A stretch of 29,640 nucleotides of DNA, taken from assembly GCA_030597865.1 (NCBI GenBank), contig JAUVQZ010000008.1, positions 1-29,640 on the forward strand. Direction: 5' to 3'. This document shows, piece after piece, positions 8,530-15,930 of this stretch (positions are counted from its first letter, which is position 1; each line of letters opens with the position of its first letter). The notes under the pieces are model-generated. The model was not told the DNA's origin and ran no database searches. It saw nothing but the letters and a program-made list of their open reading frames with translations. Source of the stretch: Pseudomonadota bacterium. Its GTDB lineage: Bacteria > Desulfobacterota > Desulfobulbia > Desulfobulbales > SURF-16. The translations under genes were made by a program, and so were the position numbers.

Positions 8530-8672
8530 AAGTCGTAGCGAAAAGTTGGAAAATGTAGACCAGTTTTTCGATCATTTTCGGGCAATAGCTGCGCTATTAG
8601 ACGAAAATTAGCGGGAAAATGGGCAAATTTCTCCAGCTTTGTAGCCGGCGAGCTATTCTCGGACAGCCTCCT
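8510..8672. repeat. 163-bp imperfect palindrome (MITE-like or giant hairpin element)
   Basis: The ends are a perfect 20-bp inverted repeat: AGGAGGCTGTCCGAGAATAG at 8510-8529 and its exact complement at 8653-8672. The symmetry continues to the exact centre: AATAGC (8584-8589), loop TGC, GCTATT (8593-8598), centre at 8591. Between these blocks a little over half of the opposed bases still pair, including shared GG-A-AA, CCA-TTT and ATTTTCG segments, with no net gap. It has no reading frame of its own. The left repeat encodes the last six residues and stop of the ParB-like gene. The following 169 bp up to cysK show no gene, only a small ACAGA/TCTGT hairpin. Confidence 0.75.
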
Positions 8673-8841
8673 AGGGCCTTGTCAAGCCAAACCTGCCAGG
8701 ATCAGAACAGAATATCTGTCAAAAAAATGGGCGCTACGGATGGGCAACTAAGGGTCCTAAAGCGGTGCGTTGGCAAGAAAGAGGAAGTCCAGCTAAGGGT
8801 CTTCACAATGAATCCATGGCCTGGGAACATACCCCCTGCGG

Positions 8842-9762
8842 TCAAGCCAACAGATCGGTACTAAAATACCTCTCACCTGTATCGGGCAGGACAACAACAA
8901 TATTCTTGTTATGATTTTCATCTCGGCCGCCAACCTCCAGGGCTGCCCAGACCGCCGCACCCGAGGAGATACCGCAGAGAATGCCTTCCTTAACTGCCAG
9001 AAGGCGGGCAGTGGCCATGGCGTCTTCGTTGGTCACCGTCACCACCTCATCGATGATAGCGGTATTCATGGTCTTGGGGATAAAACCGGCGCCGATTCCC
9101 TGGATTTTATGGGGCCCGGCAGCACCGCCGGAGAGGACAGCTGAGTCCGCTGGCTCCACGGCAATGGAGACAAATGCCGGTTTGCGTGCCTTGATAACCT
9201 CTGACACCCCGGTTATCGTGCCCCCGGTTCCCACTCCAGCAACGAAGATGTCGACCTGACCATCGGTATCGTCCCAGATTTCTTCGGCGGTGGTGAGGCG
9301 ATGGATCTCCGGGTTGGCAGGGTTGTCGAATTGATTTGGCATAAAGGCGCCAACGGTATTGGCACAGATCTCAGCGGCCTTGGCGATCGCCCCCTTCATC
9401 CCCTCGGCGCCCGGGGTCAGGACCAGTTCAGCACCGAGATGGCTGAGAAGTTTGCGCCTTTCCAGGCTCATGGTCTCAGGCATGGTGAGAATCAAACGAT
9501 ATTTGCGGGCGGCACAGATAAAGGCCAGGGCAATACCGGTGTTCCCGCTGGTGGGTTCGACAATGACCGTATCCCCATTAATCAAACCACCTGCTTCACC
9601 TGACTCAATCATTGATTTGCCAATCCTATCCTTGACACTGGACAACGGATTGGCTGATTCAAGCTTGCCATACATAATGGCGTTGACGTCCTCGCTGATA
9701 TTATTCAACCTGATAAGGGGGGTGGATCCGACTACCTGGGATAAATCGTTGAATATCCGCAT
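8842..9762 (-). CDS. cysK: Cysteine synthase A (O-acetylserine sulfhydrylase)
   Basis: 306-residue cytosolic PLP enzyme that makes cysteine from O-acetylserine and sulfide. Lys44 in SSVKDRI is the Schiff-base lysine; EPTSGNTGI (substrate loop), GTGGTITG (phosphate loop), GISSGAA and PDTGERYFST are all intact. Length and motifs fit CysK rather than CysM. The ATG at 9762 follows AGGAG. It is the last gene of the metY-metX-metW-cysE-cysK operon, 40 bp after cysE, whose C-terminal Ile would let the two proteins form the cysteine synthase complex. Confidence 0.97.
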   Translation of the reverse strand: MRIFNDLSQVVGSTPLIRLNNISEDVNAIMYGKLESANPLSSVKDRIGKSMIESGEAGGLINGDTVIVEPTSGNTGIALAFICAARKYRLILTMPETMSLERRKLLSHLGAELVLTPGAEGMKGAIAKAAEICANTVGAFMPNQFDNPANPEIHRLTTAEEIWDDTDGQVDIFVAGVGTGGTITGVSEVIKARKPAFVSIAVEPADSAVLSGGAAGPHKIQGIGAGFIPKTMNTAIIDEVVTVTNEDAMATARLLAVKEGILCGISSGAAVWAALEVGGRDENHNKNIVVVLPDTGERYFSTDLLA

Positions 9763-9802
9763 AACCTTTAACTCCTGAATTCAGATTTATTATTGCCCTG
9801 TA

Positions 9803-10762
9803 TCATATGCCGCTACCCGAATAGATCAATCCCGGTTTCTTAAGGATCACCTTGGTGTCGGCCGGGACACTCTCTGTGAGCCAAATATTGCCACCTATCA
9901 CCGTTCGAGCCCCGATCACGGTGTCACCGCCGAGGATGGTGGAATTGGCGTAAATTATCACATCATCATTAATGGTTGGGTGGCGCTTGATGTTACGGTA
10001 ACGCTCTCCAGCATCATGGGGCAAGGAGAGTGCCCCCAAGGTTACCCCCTGGTACATCCGTACCCGGTCACCAACCACCGTTGTCTCACCGATGACCACC
10101 CCGGTGCCGTGATCGATGAAAAAACTTTTGCCGATAACCGCCCCCGGGTGAATATCAATGCCCGTGATGCCATGGGCATATTCCGTCATGATCCTCGGCA
10201 AAACAGGCACGTCGAGCCTATGAAGTTCGTGGGCTATCCGATAAATAGTTATAGCCTTCAGGCCCGGATAACAGAAGATCACCTCATCATGGCCTTTGGC
10301 GGCAGGATCACCGTCAATGGCCGCCTGGATGTCAGTGGTCAGCATCTCGCTGATCACCGGCAAGGCCTGAATGAACTTAATGGCCTTGTCATTGCCCTGT
10401 TCCTTGCATCTGAGGCAATCCTGACCGGATTTAAAAAATTCGTGTTGAATGGCCAAGACGATCTGGGCGGCAATATTCTCAAAGAGTTCAGTGGTCTCCT
10501 GGCCAAGGCAGTATTCCAGATTGGCAGGATTAATGGCGCTGCTGGAGAAAAAACCGGGAAAGAGAACCCTTCTGGCCTGATCAATAATCTTGACGACACT
10601 TTCATAGGCTGGCACGGGAACCGATCCCAGATGACCGAAACAACTGTGCTGACTACAGGAGGCCGCGAGTTTCTGTACCACCGGCGGAATATCCCCGTAG
10701 AAATGATTGATGTTACCCACACCATCACAGCATTGGCCGTTATCAAACTTGTTTTTCAACAT
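9803..10762 (-). CDS. cysE: Serine O-acetyltransferase, long EpsC-type
   Basis: 319 residues, longer than E. coli CysE (273), with an N-terminal helical extension typical of EpsC-type proteins. It acetylates serine with acetyl-CoA to give O-acetylserine. The C-terminal third is a left-handed beta-helix of hexapeptide repeats (IHPGAVIGKSFFIDHGTGVVIGET, split by catalytic His residues; then GVTLGAL, VIIYANSTILGGDTVIGARTVIGG). The protein ends in GSGI; a terminal Ile inserts into the CysK active site in characterised complexes, so docking with the adjacent cysK product is expected. The N-terminal 60 residues contain several Cys (CC, SCSQHSC), and CLRC follows further on. It begins 20 bp after metW. 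Confidence 0.94.
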   Translation of the reverse strand: MLKNKFDNGQCCDGVGNINHFYGDIPPVVQKLAASCSQHSCFGHLGSVPVPAYESVVKIIDQARRVLFPGFFSSSAINPANLEYCLGQETTELFENIAAQIVLAIQHEFFKSGQDCLRCKEQGNDKAIKFIQALPVISEMLTTDIQAAIDGDPAAKGHDEVIFCYPGLKAITIYRIAHELHRLDVPVLPRIMTEYAHGITGIDIHPGAVIGKSFFIDHGTGVVIGETTVVGDRVRMYQGVTLGALSLPHDAGERYRNIKRHPTINDDVIIYANSTILGGDTVIGARTVIGGNIWLTESVPADTKVILKKPGLIYSGSGI

Positions 10763-10782
10763 TTATCCATATCCTGCTGATG

Positions 10783-11406
10783 TTATGGTTGCCCTTTATT
10801 GCCGTTATTCCTTCTGCTGACCAGAAAGACCCCGAAGGTGGCCCGCAGATTGGGCAGAAAGGTAATTATACTTCCCTGCAGATCATGGCTATGGGTGTTG
10901 ATGGCCACCTCCCTGATCAGGCGGCAGCCGGTATTTTTGACGAAACGTCGGAAATCCTGGATGGTGATCACCCTTATGTTCGGGGTGTCATACCATTCAT
11001 AGGGGAGCTGGCGGTTCTTGGGGGCATATCCAGAGAAAAGTATCTGGAGGCGAATAGACCAGTGGCTGAAATTAGGAAAGGAAACAATAATTTGCCGGCC
11101 GACCCGCAATAACTCCTTGATCAGTTTATGGGGCCCATACACCTGCTGGAGGGTCTGGCTCAAGATGACGTAATCAAAGGCATTATCCGGATAATCCACA
11201 ACCTCTTCAGTGATATCACCCTGGAGAACCTGGACCCCCCTCTCAATGCATATGGCCACCTTTTCCTCGGAACTTTCAATACCGGTGCCGATGATCTGTT
11301 TTTCCTTTTTCAGGGAGCTGAGCAGATCCCCCTCGCCGCAGCCCAGATCCAGAACCTTGCTGCCCGGCTCGATCCATGAGGCGATTATCTGGAGGTCATA
11401 ACGCAT
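10783..11406 (-). CDS. metW: Methionine biosynthesis protein MetW
   Basis: 207-residue class I methyltransferase-fold protein. The SAM-binding motif VLDLGCGEGDLL is near residue 20, and MetW-specific blocks follow: VILSQTLQQVYGP and PYEWYDTPNIRVITI. MetW is encoded with MetX in many proteobacteria and is thought to assist homoserine acetylation or methionine synthesis; its exact chemistry is not settled. The start overlaps the metX stop by 11 bp, and its ribosome-binding site (GAGGAAGGG) lies inside the end of metX, which suggests translational coupling. Confidence 0.95.
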   Translation of the reverse strand: MRYDLQIIASWIEPGSKVLDLGCGEGDLLSSLKKEKQIIGTGIESSEEKVAICIERGVQVLQGDITEEVVDYPDNAFDYVILSQTLQQVYGPHKLIKELLRVGRQIIVSFPNFSHWSIRLQILFSGYAPKNRQLPYEWYDTPNIRVITIQDFRRFVKNTGCRLIREVAINTHSHDLQGSIITFLPNLRATFGVFLVSRRNNGNKGQP

Positions 11407-12577
11407 TACTGTTCCCTTCCTCGTAGAGGCGTTCTATAAACGTGCTGATAAGGCTGTGCTGGCGCTTGTTGGGCAGCAAAAAAGCATCGTGACCACATTG
11501 GGCCTCAATCTCGCAAAAGCTTACATCCAGGCCGTTTTTTTTCATGGCCTTGACCATATTGCGGGACTGATAGGTTGGATAGAGCCAGTCAGAGGTGAAA
11601 GAAATCACCAGCATCCTGGCCTTGACCTTGGCAAATGCCTCCACCTCCGAATCATTGCCGTGCTGGCGTTTCACATCATAATAATCTGCCGCCTTGGTGA
11701 GGTAGAGGAAGGAATTGGCGTCAAAGCGCTGGGTAAATTTTGATCCCTGGTAACGCAGGTAACTCTCGACCTGAAAATTGGCCTCAAAATCAAAGGCAAG
11801 GGTTTCTCGATCCTGGAGACGGCGGCCAAACTTGCTGCGCATGGCATCGTCGGAAAGATAGGTGACATGGCCAACCATCCTGGCCAGGGCCAGACCAAGA
11901 ACAGGACCGGGGCCTTGGTAATAATCGCCTTTATTAAAGTTGGGGTCAGACATGATGGCCTGCCTGCCGATCTCATTAAAGGCAATGGCCAGGGCGGAAT
12001 GGCGGGTGGTTGTGGCCAGAGCAATGGCGGATTTAACCATCCCAGGATAGCTGATCGCCCACTCCAGAACCTGCATACCGCCCACCGAGCCACCGATAAC
12101 AGAGAGCAGGCTCCTGATTTGCAAATGGTCAAGCAGGGCTTTCTGCACCTTGACCATATCTCCAATGGTCACCACGGGAAAGGTCAACCCATAAGGACGG
12201 GCAGTTTCGGGGTTGATGGAAGACGGACCCGTGGTCCCCTTACAACCCCCCAAGATATTGGAGCAGATGACAAAATACCTATCCGTGTCAATGGCCTTGC
12301 AGGGGCCGACCATGGTGTCCCACCACCCTGGTTTATGGTCACCCTCTTCATAACAGCCCGCCACATGGGAATCTCCGGAAAGGGCATGGGTGACCAGAAT
12401 GGCATTGGTACCGCTGTCATTAAGGGACCCCAAGGTCTCATAGGCAACGGTGATCGGCCCCAGGCGGGCGCCGCTCTCAAGCAAGAGCTGGTTGGGGGGC
12501 TCGCCAAAGGTGAAAAATTTCTTCTCAACCATGACTTTGGATCCCCCACTGCGATCATGTTCACTATACTCGCTCAT
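11396..12577 (-). CDS. metX: Homoserine O-acetyltransferase
   Basis: 393-residue alpha/beta-hydrolase-fold acyltransferase that activates homoserine for direct sulfhydrylation. Visible are the THALSGDSH oxyanion region (63-71), GGCKGTTGPSS (110-120), the nucleophile Ser164 in GGSVGG, the acid Asp in TSDWLYP and the His in CGHDAF. Acetyl- versus succinyl-transferase specificity cannot be read reliably from sequence; acetyl is favoured by the metY partner. The ATG at 12577 follows AAGGTGGG, which overlaps the metY stop codon; an internal Met16 is a possible shorter start. It lies 15 bp after metY. Confidence 0.94.
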   Translation of the reverse strand: MSEYSEHDRSGGSKVMVEKKFFTFGEPPNQLLLESGARLGPITVAYETLGSLNDSGTNAILVTHALSGDSHVAGCYEEGDHKPGWWDTMVGPCKAIDTDRYFVICSNILGGCKGTTGPSSINPETARPYGLTFPVVTIGDMVKVQKALLDHLQIRSLLSVIGGSVGGMQVLEWAISYPGMVKSAIALATTTRHSALAIAFNEIGRQAIMSDPNFNKGDYYQGPGPVLGLALARMVGHVTYLSDDAMRSKFGRRLQDRETLAFDFEANFQVESYLRYQGSKFTQRFDANSFLYLTKAADYYDVKRQHGNDSEVEAFAKVKARMLVISFTSDWLYPTYQSRNMVKAMKKNGLDVSFCEIEAQCGHDAFLLPNKRQHSLISTFIERLYEEGNSNAL

Positions 12578-12592
12578 TTAGAGTCACCCACC

Positions 12593-13849
12593 TTAGAGGC
12601 TGTCCAGCGACTGGCCGAGATCGGCGCAGATGTCATCAACCGCCTCAATGCCCACCGAGAGTCGAACCAGATCAGCAGTGATGGACAGTTTCTGCCTGGT
12701 CTGCTCATCAAAGGAGAGGTATTGAGACGAATAGGGGTGAATGACCAGGGTCTTACAGTCACCCAGGTTGGCAATATTATAGACCATCTGCAGATTATTG
12801 ATAAAGCGGAAGCATTGCTCCTGGTCGCTGAGTCCAAAGGAGAGAATACCGCCAAAACCAAGGCCCTTAAACTGGGCCTTGGCCGTGTGGCAGGAGGGGT
12901 TGTCGGTGAGACCGGGATACTTGACCCATTTGACTGCCGGATGCTGGGTTAGAAAAGCGGCGACCTTCTCGGCATTGGCCAGATGTCGTTCCATGCGCAG
13001 CGCCAGGGTGTCCATGCCGATCATGGTCAGGTATGAGTGAAGGGGCGCCTGGGTGGTGCCAAAATTTATATGGTGCTCACGCCAAACCTTGTCCCGATAT
13101 GCCAACTCAGCCTTGCGATCAATGAAGGGCTTAAAATCAGGGAAACGATCAGTGGCCCAGTTGAATTTGCCACTGTCAATAACCACGCCGCCGGAGGCAT
13201 TGCCATGGCCGCTCAGATATTTGGTGGTGGAGTGGATGACCACATCGGCGCCTAGTTCTATGGGTCGGCAGAGATAGGGGGTGGCCAGGGTGTTATCAAC
13301 CAGGAGCGGTAAACCGTGGGAGTGGGCGATGCTGGCAGCTTGCGCCAGATCCGGCACATCCATCTTGGGGTTACCAATGGTTTCCAGGTAGATGAACCTG
13401 GTTTTATCGGTGATGGCCGCCTCCAGAGCAGCCATATCAGTGGATTCAACCATCTTGGCGCTGATGCCGTACTTCTTGAAGATGTTGTTGAAAAGGACAT
13501 AGGTCGACATGAACAAAGAATTTCCGCAAACAAATTCATCACCGGCGCGTAACAGGGCCATGCAGGCATTGGTGATCGCTGCCATGCCGGATGACATGAC
13601 AATTGCCCCGGCGCCCCCTTCAAGGGCTGCCAGTTTTTGTTCGAGGATATTATTTGTCGGATTGGTGAGCCTCATGTAGATATGGTCAGCGGTCTTACCG
13701 CCAAAGGTATCACTGAGATTTTCAGCGGTCTGGTGGACATTGGCGGTGGATTGATAGATAGGCGGCAATGTTGCGCCCTGCCAATCAGCTGGCGACTGGC
13801 ATTCATGGATAACTCGGGTCTGGAAATCCTGATATTTTTTAGACGACAT
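12593..13849 (-). CDS. metY: O-acetylhomoserine sulfhydrylase (PLP-dependent)
   Basis: 418-residue Cys/Met-metabolism PLP enzyme. Lys210 in HSTTKYLSGHG is the cofactor lysine; YMRLTNPT, SSGMAAI and the C-terminal SVGIE block are standard. With metX directly downstream, the expected reaction is O-acetylhomoserine plus sulfide to homocysteine. Cystathionine gamma-synthase/lyase relatives share the fold, but the about 420-residue length and the KFNWATDRFPDFKPFI insertion favour the sulfhydrylase. It is the first gene of the five-gene operon. The ATG at 13849 is preceded by GAGGAG, with an AACCCGC segment between that site and the start codon that can pair with the upstream leader. Confidence 0.93.
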   Translation of the reverse strand: MSSKKYQDFQTRVIHECQSPADWQGATLPPIYQSTANVHQTAENLSDTFGGKTADHIYMRLTNPTNNILEQKLAALEGGAGAIVMSSGMAAITNACMALLRAGDEFVCGNSLFMSTYVLFNNIFKKYGISAKMVESTDMAALEAAITDKTRFIYLETIGNPKMDVPDLAQAASIAHSHGLPLLVDNTLATPYLCRPIELGADVVIHSTTKYLSGHGNASGGVVIDSGKFNWATDRFPDFKPFIDRKAELAYRDKVWREHHINFGTTQAPLHSYLTMIGMDTLALRMERHLANAEKVAAFLTQHPAVKWVKYPGLTDNPSCHTAKAQFKGLGFGGILSFGLSDQEQCFRFINNLQMVYNIANLGDCKTLVIHPYSSQYLSFDEQTRQKLSITADLVRLSVGIEAVDDICADLGQSLDSL

Positions 13850-13980
13850 CGCGGGTTCTCCTCAGAGGAAGGGTTGGCTCGGCCATAGGGCCTTTGGGAA
13901 CGATCCCAATGAATCCGTAAAAACAACAGGCTAAAAACAGAGGTAACCCCGCCTAATAATGAGACGTGCCCACTGTCTCT
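13850..13980 (-). promoter_or_regulatory. Structured 5' leader of the metY operon (candidate cis-regulatory RNA)
   Basis: On the minus strand GCGGGGTT (plus 13945-13952) can pair, with one bulge, with AACCCGC (plus 13851-13857), lying between the ribosome-binding site and the ATG. Enclosed are a TTGGGA/TCCCAA stem with a 4-base loop, a GGCC/GGCC hairpin and a small hairpin covering the GAGGAG. Further 5' is a GAGAC/GTCTC hairpin. I compared it from memory with SAM-I, SAM-II, SAM-IV and SAH riboswitch consensus sequences and see no full match. Regulation is an inference from pairing alone. Confidence 0.4.
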
Positions 13981-14046
13981 GCTGACATTTTTTTAACGGG
14001 TTGCCAAATAATAATATCCAAACAAATTTATTAAATACAGCGGGGC

Positions 14047-14421
14047 TCAAAGTAAATCAGCCAACACCTCGCAAGATCGACATTTTACCATCTTCTCATT
14101 CCAGTTCTTCATGGCTTTGCATTCACAGATTGTACCGTTAATAAACCAGCAAAGCTTACCGGCTTGAAACTCCCAGGCCGGGCATTGCTTGCGACGCTCC
14201 TGCGGACATTTTTTCACGGTCCAGCAGGATTTCAACTTCTCGCCGTCACCTCTGGCCCTGGAGAGGAGAAAGAATATCTGCCGTTCAACATGGGAAGGTA
14301 TCTTTCGCCAGCCCTGTTCATAGCTATGCACAGCCTTTATCGACAGGCCCAGCAACTCTGCTATTTTTTTCTGGGTTTTCCCAAGAACCTTACGGGCCTT
14401 CAGAAACTCATCACTCTCCAT
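14047..14421 (-). CDS. Small HTH (XRE-like) regulator with cysteine-rich C-terminal domain
   Basis: About 124 residues from the ATG at 14421 (MESDEFLKARK), preceded by GGGGG; an upstream in-frame ATG at 14442 would add seven residues but lacks a ribosome-binding site. The N-terminal half is a helix-turn-helix (LGKTQKKIAELLGLSIKAVHSYEQGWR). The C-terminal half has eight Cys arranged C-x5-C-x7-C-x10-C-x7-C-x-C-x12-C-x2-C, including two CW pairs (SCW, LCW), which points to a zinc or iron-sulfur site. The ligand and target are unknown. It stands alone between the metY leader and the efflux operon. A palindrome at 14489-14503 is a candidate operator. Confidence 0.78.
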   Translation of the reverse strand: MESDEFLKARKVLGKTQKKIAELLGLSIKAVHSYEQGWRKIPSHVERQIFFLLSRARGDGEKLKSCWTVKKCPQERRKQCPAWEFQAGKLCWFINGTICECKAMKNWNEKMVKCRSCEVLADLL

Positions 14422-14488
14422 GGGAATGCCCCCGTCATTCATACTTTATCGTAGATATCTTCAAGACATCACCAAGATAGCACACCCA

Positions 14489-14503
14489 TACCACCATGTG
14501 GTA
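14489..14503. promoter_or_regulatory. Perfect palindrome upstream of the HTH gene, candidate operator
   Basis: TACCAC-CAT-GTGGTA is a perfect 6+3+6 inverted repeat about 68 bp upstream of the preferred HTH start, within a TGTAC-rich context. Its position suggests autoregulation. The rest of the 14443-14679 gap is AT-rich on the left and shows no gene. Confidence 0.4.
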
Positions 14504-14679
14504 CACAAAAACAAAAAAAATGATCTCCCAACCAACACTTTCGACACTGCCTAAACATGAATGGATTGGCCATTTTGCCATGGCAGACGCAGTTCCAGGG
14601 GAGATTTGAGAGGGGCATTTTTCCGGTGATGTTTTGCCTGTCTGATACGGGGCAAGGCGGAACCGCATTAGGTGGGCTG

Positions 14680-15930
14680 TTAAAATTTCTCAACGGCCCG
14701 GATGATCTTAAAATAATTGGCAAAGACCTCGGTGCGGGCAGAGACAGAGGTATCTTGGGCCCGTGATAGATTGGCAATGGCATCGAGGAGATCAGACTCC
14801 TTTTCAAGGCCTTCCGTGTATTTTAATCTGGTAATACGTAAGTTTTCTTCGGCCTGTTTAATGCTGGTCTGGGAGATAGCGGCATTGTCGATACTCACCC
14901 CATAGTCAAGAAAGAGGTTGGTCAGTTCCAACTGCAGGGCCTTTTTCAACTCCTCGAGTTGGGCGGCAACGCTTCGTTTTTCGCTGCGCATTTTGCTGAT
15001 TTCAGCCTGTTGGGAAAAGCCGTCAAAGAGCGTAACGGTGAGAACCGCTTTGCCGCGTAGCTCTTCTTCGTAATAGCTGCCGTCACCTGTAGTATGATCA
15101 TTTTCATATTTCCGGTAGCTCCCGCTTATATCCAAACGGGGGTAACGACCGGCATAGGCCGCCTTTGCCTGCAGGGCAACGGCCCTGTTTATCTCTTCCA
15201 AGGTCTTTATCTCACTGCGGTTGGCCAGCATGTTTATCTGGTGATTGCCCTGATCCTCCAGGACTGGCAACCGGGTAAACCCTGAAAAATCAAGATCCTT
15301 CAGGATGATAGTCTGGTCTGCCTCAAAGGCCAGGCGCTGCAGGCTTTTTGATAGTTCGGCCCGGGCCTTTTTGGCAGTAATGGTGGCATTGTCGAGATCA
15401 ACATTAAAGCGCAGTAACTCGTTTTTTTCAATAAGGCCCACCGAGTAGCGGTTATGGGCGTCCTCATACAGCTTTTTGAGGGTGGCATGGGATTCTTCAG
15501 CCACCTCAAGGCTGCTTTGTCGCGTAAAGATGTCAAGATAACGCAGGGCAACATGGAGCTGGATGTCCTGCTTGATGGCCTGCAGTTTATAATACTGGGC
15601 CTGTTCCAGGAGTCGGGCGGAGCGGATGTTGTAATAATCGTAGAAACCGGAAAAGAGGTTCCAGGTGATAAGGCCATAGGCCACGGAATTTTCCCGATAC
15701 TCCCGGAGGTTACTCTCGTCCATGGAGTTGACGGTGTAGGAGATGTCAAGGTTGGGCAGAAAGCGGCTTCTGGCAATGGTGACATCCCGGCGGCTCTTAT
15801 CCAGATTTGCCTGGTATTGCTCGATGATGTGTCGATTGGCTATGGCGCTCTTCTGGAGCTCGGTCAGACTGGCCCCATGACATGGCAGGGCTGTAAAAAC
15901 GAGCATAAAGAGAAAACTATAGAGTTTCAT
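14680..15930 (-). CDS. TolC-family outer-membrane efflux protein
   Basis: 416 residues with an N-terminal signal peptide (hydrophobic core FLFMLVFTAL, probable cleavage near residue 20; the ALPC stretch is not a canonical lipobox). The body shows the TolC alpha-helical repeat pattern, two copies of long amphipathic helices rich in Ala, Gln and Leu (about 45-190 and 235-410) with the short beta segments ISYTVNS and LDISGSYRKY. It would form the outer-membrane channel of the tripartite pump encoded just upstream. Its start overlaps the RND gene stop by 14 bp and its AAAGGAG ribosome-binding site lies within that gene. The family call is firm; the exported substrate is unknown. Confidence 0.92.
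   Translation of the reverse strand: MKLYSFLFMLVFTALPCHGASLTELQKSAIANRHIIEQYQANLDKSRRDVTIARSRFLPNLDISYTVNSMDESNLREYRENSVAYGLITWNLFSGFYDYYNIRSARLLEQAQYYKLQAIKQDIQLHVALRYLDIFTRQSSLEVAEESHATLKKLYEDAHNRYSVGLIEKNELLRFNVDLDNATITAKKARAELSKSLQRLAFEADQTIILKDLDFSGFTRLPVLEDQGNHQINMLANRSEIKTLEEINRAVALQAKAAYAGRYPRLDISGSYRKYENDHTTGDGSYYEEELRGKAVLTVTLFDGFSQQAEISKMRSEKRSVAAQLEELKKALQLELTNLFLDYGVSIDNAAISQTSIKQAEENLRITRLKYTEGLEKESDLLDAIANLSRAQDTSVSARTEVFANYFKIIRAVEKF

Noticed and set aside
12595..12604. GAGGCTGTCC word at the end of metY as a partial copy of the 8510 element
   Set aside because: Only ten bases match and they encode the conserved metY C-terminus; there is no inverted partner nearby.
13850..13980. 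SAM-I riboswitch in the metY leader
   Set aside because: Some words resemble SAM-I (GGCCCTATG, GCCAACC), but the order, the P1 stem and the AUGAAACC core are not present.
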